This document shows, in pieces, positions 45,393 through 55,763 of a stretch of DNA of 64,000 nucleotides. Made by a program: the position numbers and the translations under genes. The notes beneath the pieces were generated by a model. The model saw nothing but the letters and a program-made list of their open reading frames with translations. It made no database searches and had not been told where the DNA came from. Positions within the stretch are counted from its first letter, which is position 1, and every line of letters begins with the position of its first letter. Source of the DNA: Gastrolobium villosum (taxonomy: Eukaryota > Streptophyta > Magnoliopsida > Fabales > Fabaceae); contig JAVKPL010013429.1 in the NCBI GenBank assembly GCA_032173675.1, positions 1 to 64,000 on the forward strand, given 5' to 3'.

Positions 45393-46371
45393 ATGGAGAG
45401 TGTAACGAGTAATAGTCTGCCACTACCCAGCATGACAAAGAAAAACTATGAAAACTGGAGTATCCAGATGAAGGATCTTCTAGGAGCTCATGACAGTTGG
45501 CATTTGGTGGAGGAAGGGTTCGTAGAACCAACAACAACAGCAGGATATTCAGCTACTCAACTAAAGCAGTTGAGGGAGACAAAATCAAAGGACAGGGGGC
45601 GTTTTATATGCTGCTTCGAGCAACAGAGGACTGTGGGGGTTTGGAGAAGATTGGAGGCGCAGCAACAGCAAAGGAGGCATGGGATATTTTGGAGGTGGCT
45701 TACAAAGGAGCAGACCGAGTCAAGCAGGTCAGACTTCAAACTCTTCGAAGAAATTTGGAAGGGATGAAAATAAGGAGACTGAAGGTGTTGCTGAGTTCAT
45801 AACCCTGTTTCAGACCGTGGTGAATCAATTGAAAAGAAATGGAGAAACCTTGACAGATTCCTGAGTTGTTGAAAAAATTATGTGGTCATTAACAGACGAC
45901 TTCGAGAATGTGGTATGTGCAATCGAGGAATCTAAGGACTTGTCTACATTCTCGGTTGAGGAACTAGCAAGCTCTCTTGAGGCGCATGAGCAACGCAAGA
46001 TGAAGAAGAATGAGGAGTCGCTTGAGCACGCACTCCAGACCAAAGCAACCATCAAATATGAAAAGGCTCTTTACTCTACAAACTTGCGAGGTAGAGGTCG
46101 TGGACGAGGTGGACGTGGAAATAGCCGAGGTACTAGAGGCCGAGGTCGAGAAGCAAGGCATGAGAAAGCTGAGTCCAGTTAGCAACATTGGCAGCAAAAC
46201 TGGCGAGGCCTTGGACCAGGTCGTGGAAGGGGTCGAATGTCAAATCAATCAAACGTGGAGTGTTACAAGTGTGGGAAGTATGGTCATTATTCAAAGGACT
46301 GTAACTCAGACAAGTGTTACAACTGTGGCCGAGTTGGGCATCTTGCAAGAGAATGCTGAGATGAAGAAATA
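45393..46371 (+). pseudogene. Copia Gag (frameshifted)
   Basis: ATG 45393 starts MESVTSNSLPLPSMTKKNYE NWSIQMKDLLGAHDSWHLVE, a typical copia gag. The frame breaks near 45594 (continuing GAFYMLLRATEDCGGLEKIG), again near 45775, and at a TGA near 45862. It then gives IMWSLTDDFENVVCAIEESK, an RGRGRGGRG basic stretch and two CCHC knuckles, CYKCGKYGHYSKDC and CYNCGRVGHLAREC. The two zinc fingers are intact; the frame is not. Confidence 0.8.
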
Positions 46372-46425
46372 GTAGATGAAACCTCAAACCTTGCTACAGA
46401 AGGAGAAGTTCGGGATGGAGGAGTT

Positions 46426-49400
46426 TTGATGACGAAAAATGGAGATCTGAATTCAAAAAATGAGACAGAATGGTATATAGATACTGTTGCTAGTAATCAC
46501 ATGTGCGGATATAAGAACTTGTTCAAAGAGTTGCGAGTTGTGGAAGCCGGACACGTCTCTTTTGGAGACGCTTCAAAGGTTGATGTAAAAGGCCAAGGTA
46601 CGGTCTGTTTTTTACAAAAGGATGGACGGGTTGGAACCATTCGAGATGTCTACTACGTACCGAATCTAAAAAGTAATATCTTGAGTGTGGGACAATTGAT
46701 GGAGAAGGGATATTCGATTCTTATGTCAGACCGAGTTCTATTGTTGAAAGACAAACAAGATCGGCTGGTGTGCCGAGTTCAGATGGAGAAAAAAAGGATG
46801 TATAAGTTGAACTTGAGAAGTGTGCAGGTCGGCTGTTTGCAAGCCGAAATAGAAGATAAAGTGACCTTATGGCATCGTCGGCTTGGACACCTTCACTATG
46901 GTGGTCTGACCGAGTTGACGAGGAAGAATATGGTGGAAGGATTGCCAAGGATGAATTATGAAGGAAAGTTCTGTGAAGACTGTGTACTTGGAAAACATGC
47001 AAGGAGCTCATTTCAGAAGTCGGCGAGATACCGGGCTAAGCAACCTCTGGAGCTTATTCATACTGACTTGTGTGGACCCATTACTCTGGGTTCATTCAGT
47101 AGGAAGAGTTATTTTGTGTCAATCATTGATGATTTCAGTCGAAAAACTTGGGTGTACTTTCTAAATGAAAAATCTGAGTTACTTAAAGTATTTAAAGGGT
47201 TTAAAGTGATGATTGAGAATGCAACTAGGAGATTCATTAAGTCGGTCTGTTCTGACCGAGGTGTGGAGTTCATCTCTAACGCATTTAGGAAGTATTGTGA
47301 GGAGCACGACATAAGACGTTTTCTGACAGCTCCGTACTCGCCACAGCAAAATGGAGTTGCCGAAAGGAAGAATCGGACTATCCTGGATATGGTACGATCA
47401 ATGTTGAAAACAAAGAAAATGCCTAAGGAATATTGGGGAGAGGCAGTACAATGTGTTGTGTATGTGCGGAATAGATGTCCTTATTCGAGCTTGAATGATA
47501 AGACTCCGCAAGAAGCATGGAGTGGACAGAAGCCTTCAGTGGATCACCTCAGGGTATTTGGCAGTGTTGGTTATGCACACGTGCCAGATCAGTTAAGAAC
47601 AAAGCTTAAAGATAAGAGTAGAAAGTTTGTATTCATCGGGTATGATGAAAAGACAAAGGGATACAGATTGCTATACCCCATCAGTAAAAAGGTGTTGGTA
47701 AGCCGAGATGTGAAATTTAATGAAGAAGCCGAATGGGACTGGAGTATTCCAACCGAGATCATCTCAGAACCCGGACAACCATCAGCTCGTCCTATTGAGG
47801 TCGGACAACCCTCGACATGGATCCCGGCAAGTCCTGAAAGAACGAATGAAGAGGACGAGCTGAGACAACCCAGAATGAGGAGCTTACAAGATTTGTATAA
47901 TTCATCTAACGAAGCACATCTTATTTGTTTATTGGCAGATTCAGAAGACCTGAGTTTTGAAGAAGCAATTCGAGATGAAAAATGGCAAACCACCATGGAA
48001 GAAGAAATCAAGGCCATCGAGCGGAACAAGACATGGGAGTTGGCCAAGCTACCAGAAGGAAGTCGGCCTATTGGAGTAAAGTAGGTGTATAAAAGGAAAA
48101 TGAATGCTCAGGGAGAAATAGAGCGATACAAAGCACGACTAGTAGCTAAAGGATACAAGCAGAAGACCAGAATTGACTATGATGAAGTATTTGCACCCGT
48201 AACCAGGATGGAAACAATCAGATTGCTAATCTCTCAGGCAGCTCAGTTCGGGTGGGATATATACCAGATGGATGTAAAATCAGCATTCTTGAATGGAATA
48301 CTTGAAGAAGAGTTTTATCTCGAACAACCTCCGAGCTTCATGAAAATTGGAGAAGAAAGGAAGGTGCTGAGACTGAAGAAAGCATTGTACGGGCTGAAAC
48401 AGGCACCACGAGCGTGGAATACCCGGATTGACAATCACTTCAAGGAAAACGGTTTTGAGCAGTGTCCTTATGAACATGCTCTTTATGTTAAAAGAAGTGG
48501 AAATGATATGTTGATTATAGCTTTATATGTAGAAGACCTCATCTTCATTGGGAATAATGAAAAAATGATTCAAGATTTCAAGACGAAAATGACAAAGGAA
48601 TTCGAGATGACAGATCTCGGGTTGATGAGATATTTTCTTGGGTTGGAGGTCAGACAAGACGAATCCAGGATTTTCGTTTCTCGGGAGGCTTATGCAAAAG
48701 AAATTCTGAAAAGGTTCAAGTTGTTGAACTGCAACTCAGTTTCAACCCCTATGGAACCCGGTTTAAAACTCTCAAAGTATGATAGTGGAGACCGAGTTGA
48801 TCCGAGTAATTACAGAAGTTTAGTTGGATGTCTGAGGTACTTGACGTGCACAAGATCGGACTTATGTTTGAGTGTTGGGATTATAAACCGGTTCATGGAG
48901 GATCCGGGCTACTCACATTGGAAGGCTGCAAAGAGAATACTAAGGTATATACGAGGAACAACATCCATAGGACTTCACTATTTGAAGTCGGATAATTACA
49001 TGTTAATTGGCTACTCGGATAGTGACTGGTGTGGAGATGTGGATAACAGGAAGAGCACGGGTGGATATGTATTTTTCATGGGAAACATGGCATTCACTTG
49101 GACATCGAAGAAAGAACCCATTGTGGCACTATCGACTTGTGAGGCTGAATAAATAGCTGCGTCTTGGTGTGTATGTCACGCAATTTGGTTGAGAAATTTG
49201 CTCGGAAAGCTGAAACAAGAACAGGCTGGACCAACCGAGATCTGAGTCGATAACAAATCCGCTATTGAGTTAGCCAAGAACCCGGTTAATCATGAGAGAA
49301 GCAAACACATTAATGTCAGATTCCATTTCATCCGGGATCAAGTAAAGGAAGGAAAGGTGGAGCTCGTAGACGTGGGAAGTCGAGATCAAGTTGGAGATAT

Positions 49401-49455
49401 TTTCACAAAGCCGTTGCCAACTTTACTTCTCGAAAAGAATGTTGGGAATGAAGGA
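46426..49455 (+). pseudogene. Copia Pol: protease, integrase, RT, RNase H (three internal stops)
   Basis: A 552-residue open stretch begins with protease WYIDTVASNHMCGYK, where the active-site glycine of DTGAS is valine. The integrase zinc region follows (HRRLGHLHYGGL ... CEDCVLGK), then the core with HTDLCGP, SDRGVEFIS and QNGVAERKNRT (D, D, E present). TAG at 48082 interrupts the linker GVK-stop-VYKRKMNAQGE. Next come 355 codons with RT MDVKSAFLNGILEEEFYLEQ and YVEDLIFIG (normally YVDD) and RNase H GYSDSDWCGDVDNRKSTGGY. A TAA follows CEAE at 49150, and a TGA lies near 49243 before VDNKSAIELAKNPVNHERSK. Stops and two catalytic substitutions make it inactive, while most of the protein is well preserved. 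Confidence 0.88.
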
Positions 49456-49485
49456 CGGTAGAAAAATTTAAAGTTTATAGGGGAG

Positions 49486-49817
49486 TGTTATTAGATAAAC
49501 TTGAAATTCAAAGAAAAGGATATGAAAGTTTTATGTCCGTTAGGTTCCTGTTAGTGGATATTAATTGTGTTTAGTTTTTCCAAGAAAAGTTTATGTTCGT
49601 TAGGTTCTTGTGAGTGGATATTAATTGTGTTTAGTTTTTTCTAAGAGTCTTTTGAATGCTTTAGGGTATTATATTTTGTCTATAAATGCTATCTTGAAAA
49701 ACAATTGTAAGTGTGGTTAGATTACTACATAATAAGAAGTGTGTTTCGGATAATATTATTGAGCCATTTGTGAGTTTTGTGTGAGAACATCAGTTAAGGG
49801 ACCTGTAAAAGCCAACA
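49486..49817 (+). repeat. 3' LTR of the plus-strand copia element
   Basis: Direct repeat of the left LTR, with scattered substitutions and small indels (for example GTGGTTAG for GTGGTTGGCAG). Confidence 0.9.
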
Positions 49818-50707
49818 AATAAGCCAACATTTCACAAGGACATATACATTATGACTACAATACAACATGAATAAATGGCATAACCAAGGGAATGAGCATA
49901 ATCTAACGGAGACAAATTGCTTGCATGCATGCAAATAGTCAAATATGATTATACTTTTGCTTTCGTTTTTTATAAATTCTTATGTACCTATGTACTTCAT
50001 CATGCTTTCAACCGATTGTCATGCTGTCTTATCATTTCGGTTTTTTTTATCTTATCTTAGTTTTGGGTGCCAACACAATGACATACACACATTATATTAG
50101 CATGGAAAGAAGAATCACATATTAGGGGAATTCTTGCTTCTGCATAATGTGCTTGTGGTTCCAAGCTTCAATTCTGTAGCTAAAAGACTGAATTTTCGCT
50201 CCGGCCTCTATACTACTTTTCTGTTCTCATTTATTAATTCTGGTGGAATGTGGTGTTGTATTGTATGAATTAAAAGTATGCAATGCAATCTAATCCAATA
50301 TATATAGTGAAATGGAAGACACTAAGATTATGTTCATATTACTGATATCTATACAGATTTCTATAAAAGCAACAAGATCTAATTAATCCTATTTTACGAT
50401 AAAAATATATCATTATCACTTATTTATTTCTGAAAAGCATTGGCAGATGACTAGAGTTTTTTTTTTTTGAATTAATATCTTTGAATAATTTCCTGTATGG
50501 TCCACCTAAAAGGAAATAACCATACCATTTCTTTTGCAGTCAAAGTATTAATCGGGTGATCAAACTCACCATTCAAAAGATAACAGCGGTAGTCACATTC
50601 CAGAAAGTGCCAACAACCTGCTAGGGGTTATAAAATACTTATTGATGATCGTTTTCATACATAAATGTTCGAAAATTAATTAAATATAGGGAAAGGTTAT
50701 ACTTAGA
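49818..50707. other. Intergenic, no gene seen
   Basis: Upstream flank of the intact WRKY gene. AT-rich, no coding similarity seen. Confidence 0.5.
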
Positions 50708-50878
50708 ACCTATTTTCTTTTACAACCTCTTATAACCAATATCTTAACCGATTGATTTCCGTCATCGATTAAGATTTTCGCCAATAAATTTATTAATTAA
50801 TTACCAATTCACAATAAATCTTAACGGTTGATTGGCGGAAATCAACGGTTAAGATATTGGTTATAAAGGGAAATAGGT
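50708..50878. mobile_element. MITE upstream of the WRKY gene
   Basis: Inverted arms ACCTATTTTCTTTTACAACC then TATAACCAATATCTTAACCG, mirrored by CGGTTAAGATATTGGTTATA and GGGAAATAGGT. It shares the AACCGTTGATTTCCG core with 27851-28047. It sits about 450 bases before the WRKY ATG. Confidence 0.75.
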
Positions 50879-51327
50879 TGTAACTCACTCTTAAATATAA
50901 CCATAAGTGAAAAGTTTCCAAATTAACCACACTCGATTTGACCAAACACGGTTTCCTCAAGTAGTCCCACTTGCAAAAACAAAGGGCAATGCTGTCCTTT
51001 GAGATGGCTAAGTTTAGAGAATGAGGTAAACCCTATGAGCTAATCCTGCATCTCCAAGAAAGCAAACACACTTATTCTCAAGCCACGCTGTGTTCCCATC
51101 CAATAGAAGAAAGCCCTTTTCCCTTACGTGGCAAATCTTAAATGGTTGTTTTATTCAAGTAACTCTTTGCCTTGTGAACTAACCCCTCTGGAACTTTTGT
51201 CCCGATTCAGAAGAGCAACTATTTTAAAAGTTGCAAGTTGGGGGAGTTCTATTTTTCGAATAAAAGGAAGAGTGCGTCTCTCCCTTTTCATAGGGTCTCA
51301 ATTCTGTTACCTCTTTCCAAAACAACA
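50879..51327 (+). promoter_or_regulatory. Proximal promoter region of the WRKY gene
   Basis: A W-box TTGACC at 50938-50943 lies about 390 bases before the ATG, and is the site WRKY proteins bind, so auto- or cross-regulation is plausible. A weak TATA-like AATAAAAGG lies near 51259-51267. The ATG is set in CAACAATGGAG, a good plant start context. No experimental support. Confidence 0.45.
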
Positions 51328-53197
51328 ATGGAGAATCAGCTTTCAAATGGAAGAAATGAAATGGAACAAGAGCTACTCAGAGGGCGTGACATAGCAAATC
51401 AGTTACTTGAAGTACTTGTTCATAAATCGAATAATACTCACCATGGAGATGTAAGAGGGTCAATGTTACCATTTGCTGAAGATCTTGTGCGCAAGGTACT
51501 GAGATCATTCACAAATACCCTTTTCATCTTGAACACCAATAATGATGTCTCCAATGAGGTGGTTGTGCCTATCCAAGTCAGTGATTTCTCTTCTTCCGCT
51601 AATTTCCAAAAGCCTGAGGATACAGATGAGACTCGCGAGAGTTTCTTCAACCCTAAAAGTAGAAGAGGGTGCTACAAGAGAAAGTAAGAATTATAAAGTC
51701 ATATAAACCTTGCTAGCAAATTACTTGTTATGATTATTATTGTTGATTATCATATTTGAATTAATCTTCTTGTTCTCCTTAAGAATTTGATAGTATCAAG
51801 ATTTATTCCATATATACCTTGCTAGCAAATATATGTTATGTTATTGTCTGATTATCATATTTAATTATACACAATATTGTTCTCCTAACAGAATTTGAGA
51901 GATCAAAATCCACTGTATGAAAGACAAAGATGCTAAATAAATATATTTGTGCAATAACCTTTAACATTACATTATACACAATATTTATGTTTATTTTATG
52001 AGAGAAATAATCCACTGTCACCCGCTCTATAGGATCTAAATTTTCTCAGCAGCTAACCTTTATGGTTGGTCTGAACTGATATTTATGTTTATTTTATATA
52101 CTTTTTTCCTAAGTAATTTAATTTTTTATGTTAAATTAGATTTCTTGTCTTTATTTTTCATAAAATTATTTCTGTCTCAAAGCTTTTCCTTTCAAACAGT
52201 ACATATTATCCTAAAAATATTCTCTTGATACTTTTGTCTTATCCAAAAGAATCATTCTGCTAGCTATTGCGCCCCATCTGATTTCATTACAGTTTTAAAC
52301 AGCATCTTAACTAGGTCAACTAGATTGAATGACCATGATTATACAATTATTGGATTAACTTTAATATAGATTTTGATTTCATAAATATTTTAGTTAGTAG
52401 AATACTGGATTAGTTATGGAAACAATTAATTTAATAAGAATTTTATAATTGGAATATTTGTCTTCATAAGGTCAACTGCACCAACTTGGGAGATTGACAG
52501 CTCAAATCTGATTGAAGATGGCTATGCATGGAGAAAGTATGGACAAAAAATGACAATGAATGCTAAATATCTTAGGTATTCTTCAATTTCAAATTATAGA
52601 CTACCAAAAACCCTTTATCTCTATGGGTCACTCTTCTTAATGATGTATCTAATATGTTCAAATACCCACTTCGTAGTGTCTAGGTCACTCTTTTTGCAGA
52701 GAGGCTTAATGATGATGTATCTAATATGATTAAAATAATTTGAATGTGTGTGCAGGAGCTACTTCAGATGCACTCACAAGAATGATCAAGGTTGTCCAGC
52801 AATCAAGCAGGTGCAGAGAATTCAAGAGGACCCTCCATTGTATCGGACAACATATTATGGCCATCACATATGCAAAAGCTCTTTAAATTCAGAGATAATT
52901 TTGGAACCTAATTCTTCTTCTGGCTCTTCTATATTCCTTAACTTCAATAACAGCCTTCCAAGCAAAGAAGAATACCCTTTTTCATCATCACTTTTTGCAT
53001 CCACAAAACATGAGCCTATGGAAGTGATTCCCAATGAACATTTTGCTCACAACCAATTGCCCTCATCAGATTACCCCATGTCATGTGACTATGAACTTGA
53101 TTTGAGTTATTCAAGTCTTGTTACTATGCTACCATATACCGAATCTGTTCAATTTGATCAAAACGCTTATGGGTGTGGTTTGGATTTTGATGGCTAG
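51328..53197 (+). CDS. Group III WRKY transcription factor, 3 exons, intact
   Basis: Exons 51328-51683, 52471-52575 and 52756-53197 join to 903 bases, giving 300 residues. Introns have consensus borders (GTAAG...AAG, GTATTC...GCAG). The split in the WRKY domain after the codon for R154 is the conserved WRKY intron position. WRKYGQK is at residues 139-145. The zinc ligands are C159, C167, H191 and C193 (C-X7-C-X23-H-X-C), which defines group III. The N-terminus (MENQLSNGRNEMEQELLRGR DIANQLLEVL) and the basic GCYKRK before the domain fit the WRKY30/41/46/53 subgroup, whose members act in the nucleus in senescence, salicylate and defence responses; that role is inferred from the family. The start at 51328 is chosen over the upstream in-frame ATG 51238 because the pseudogene paralogue starts at the same MENQ. 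Length is normal for the group. Best-supported host gene in the window. Confidence 0.92.
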
Positions 53198-53659
53198 GCA
53201 TGTTTCAGTATTTATTTCAAGGAGAGCAAGGTATTGGTGACTTCATCTTGGCACAGGGCTTAATTCTATGGATCTTAGTTACCATAATTAGGAAAGTCTT
53301 TGCTAGTGGTTTATGGGTTTCATTTTTCTCATAAAAAAATAAAAAAAAATATTGCATGAAAATTGAACTGGTAGAAAAACATAATTCTCCTACGATATGA
53401 GAAAATATTTTTCCTTAATTTATTCACATAAATAAATTCATGTGCAAGGTTGGGTGTGTGGAAAATATTTATAAATATTAAGACACTTATTTATTCTTAA
53501 AAACTAACGTTAACATCCAGAGATGTTGTTTTCGTTCGGCTCTGAATTGCTATGTTGCAGCCTCCCCTATTCTATGATTTTTTTTTTTTTTTTTAAGTAA
53601 AAATTCTATGATGATTTTGGACAAATGAACAATGCACCTCGAACTTTTGTCCTCTGAAC
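53198..53659. other. 3' flank of the WRKY gene
   Basis: Probable 3' UTR and spacer. AATAAAAAAA-type sequences near 53337 could serve polyadenylation. Otherwise nothing recognised. Confidence 0.4.
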
Positions 53660-53931
53660 CAGTGTTTTAAAATCCTGGGTCGACTCGGGTTAATCGGATC
53701 TTCTTGTTATGAAGGTTGGGGTCAGTAGTTAGACTCTGCATGCATATTGACTCCTCTAGTCCCGAAATTGATTGGGTCTCAGTGGCTCGGGCCAAAGAGA
53801 TCAGAGGAGGTCATTGTATTTATTTTATTTTTTTTAAATCACACGAAATGACGTCATTTTTTGAAAAATAAAATAAAAATAAAATTGCTGCTAAACTAAA
53901 TCCCAGACGTCTTCGAGTCGATGGTTCCTCC
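53660..53931. mobile_element. hAT-like end fragment (CAGTGTTTTAAAA type)
   Basis: Begins CAGTGTTTTAAAATCCTGG followed by GGTCGACTCGGG, like the termini of the elements at 2495 and 17993. It is cut off where the next hAT fragment starts, so the other end is missing. Confidence 0.5.
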
Positions 53932-54545
53932 CAGTGACAGACCCAGGAATTTTTTTTTATGTCTATACACTTAGGGCAGGGGTTCGGGGGCAGCACCGCC
54001 GAAGATTGTTTTTATATATATATATATATATATAAACAAGAAATGAAAAGAAAACTTTTACTTAACATAAAAAAATAATAATCAAGAGTCAATTAAGTTG
54101 TTACAATAGAACGATTACAAAAGCATTCTTCGATTCTTCATTCCTTGAAAATATTGCCTTATATCTTCATCAATCTTATCAAATATATCACGTTCAACAT
54201 AAGTTAGCATGCATGCATTAAACCAATTATCACTTATCCGATTGCACAACTTATCCTTAACAAAAGTCATTGCACAAAAAACTCGCTCAACACTAGCAGT
54301 TGCTACCGGTAGAACGAGTGCCAACTTTATCAACAAATAGACAAATGGATTAACAATATCCTTTCTCTTCTCAACCATCTTCAAAGAAAGGTCAGAAATT
54401 CTTTTTGAATTGACAAAATAAGAATCAAGTCTTACATCAGCAATTAAATTATCGAGACTTGATGTAAGAACTTGCACCGCTAAATAAGTAATAAAATAAC
54501 AGTATCGATGTCGGAGCATGGATTGGATTAATATTATGCATAATC
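53932..54545 (-). mobile_element. hAT fragment with transposase C-terminus
   Basis: The terminus CAGTGACAGACCCAGGAATT is followed by GGGGTTCGGGGGCAGC, a terminal pattern I recall from plant hAT elements whose protein has a TTF-type zinc finger and HAT dimerisation domain. The coding end lies 180 bases inside, on the minus strand. The other half is lost at about 54545, where LTR fragments begin. A (TA)n run of about 25 bases lies at 54010-54034. Confidence 0.65.
54115..54519 (-). pseudogene. hAT transposase C-terminal (dimerisation) domain, truncated
   Basis: The 134-residue open frame has VNPFVYLLIKLALVLPVATA SVERVFCAMTFVKDKLCNRI and YVERDIFDKIDEDIRQYFQG. LPVATASVERxFSAMxxVKxxLRNRM is the hAT-C dimerisation signature, and YIERDIFDKI is typical of TTF-type/DUF4371 plant proteins. 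The N-terminal zinc finger and catalytic core are absent. Confidence 0.8.
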
Positions 54546-54572
54546 ATGATAAGATAATTATTTAGAAAGTCG

Positions 54573-55763
54573 AATAATGCTTAAAGTCGCTTTTCGAATG
54601 AAAAGTGTAGATATCGGTTCTGCTTCGCGGTATAAATGTGTACTGGTGATGTAACACCCCATGTGCACCCGGCGTATTAAACATACATATGGTAATAGCG
54701 CAGTTCAATAAATGCGGAAGCTTGATTTTTCCAATTATGATCATTATCAAATTAACCAAGTAAACTTACTTATTCTTTTTCAAAATATCACCTTTATATA
54801 AATTGCAATAATAACTAAACTGAATAACCTGATACCATAAATAAGTATCAAATCATGGAACTATGACACGTAGACCAGACAATATCCTGATACAACATTT
54901 CAACACAAGTCTGAAATGAACATAACTTATACCAACGTGGCATGGACAACCCCCATGCTCACCAAATAAAGCAACATCAAACAAGTCTCAAATACAATAG
55001 CCATATAGAAATAACAAGGCAAATATAAATCCAAATGCGATAACATGTAGGCATGCATATATCAGCTTGTAAGAATCCGCACCGTTAAATTAGAAAATTA
55101 ATTAATTTAATTATGAGTTAAGAGACAAATTTTATAATTGACCTTGAATAATTATGAGAGGGCTTAAATAATTATAGTAAGTGGTTAATAATGTTGAAAG
55201 TCGCTTTTCTGACGAAAAGTGCAGATACCGGTTCTGCTCCACGGTATAAGTGCGTACCGTAAAAGTATCCTGGAAAATTATAATAAGTGTATGAATATTC
55301 CTAAAATAACATCTAGGACTAGTATGCCAAGTCTGGAGTTGAGATAATGAGAACTGACGTCAGGACTGATATCGGCTACGTAAAAGCGCATACCGGCAAA
55401 GTGTTTCGAAAATTATAATAAGAATATGACAAATCTTAGAAAAATGGCTAGGTTCAGAATCTGAAGTTTGGGATTAAAATGATTAGCATAGCTATTAAAA
55501 CTAATACTAATGAATAAGTATAGTAACCTTATATAAGTTAAACTTAAACATTACCCTATTTGATTCAGAAACCTACCTAGCTCCTCCCGAAAATCTGAGA
55601 CCACCCTCTTCTCCATTCCTTAGGAAGATCTCACCTTTCTTCATGGGAGTTAGTGTAACTGTAACAGCCCGTGTTAACCCGGATTGTTAACACACTATCG
55701 TATTAGGCCATGCTTAATTAAAATGCGGAATAACTTTTTCTTTAATTCAATTATGACGTCATT
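54573..55763. mobile_element. Mosaic of Tekay-family LTR fragments in both orientations
   Basis: 54573-54650 is a short piece with AAAGTCGCTTTTCGAATGAAAAG. 54655-55066 starts TGTAACACCCCATGTGCACC (same orientation as the 12103 solo LTR). 55068-55659 starts TGTAAGAATCCGCACC and runs in the opposite orientation (GAAAGTCGCTTTTCTGACGA, then CGGTTCTGCTCCACGG). 55660-55763 is 104 bases of TGTAACAGCCCGTGTTAACC that are then repeated as the start of the complete LTR. It looks like repeated insertion and deletion among related LTRs. Internal joins are not resolved. Confidence 0.65.

Larger units (their letters stand above)
45034..49817 (+). mobile_element. Ty1/copia retrotransposon, plus strand, recently inactive
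   Basis: LTRs lie at 45034-45369 (336 bp) and 49486-49817 (332 bp). The right one begins TGTTATTAGATAAACTTG; the left has CA in place of TG. Both end AAGCCAACA. A primer binding site TGGTACCAGAGC (one mismatch to the initiator tRNA-Met complement) is at 45373-45384, and a purine tract ATAGGGGAG precedes the right LTR. Coding order is gag, protease, integrase, RT, RNase H. Each LTR has a TATA-like CTATAAATG (45228-45236 on the left). No clear target duplication was found. Confidence 0.9.

Noticed and set aside
51238..51327. Upstream in-frame ATG adding 30 residues to the WRKY protein
   Set aside because: The paralogue starts at the same MENQ position and the extra segment has no family match, so 51328 is the likely start.
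54010..54034. TA run as possible promoter TATA box
   Set aside because: Simple repeat inside a hAT fragment with no gene starting downstream.
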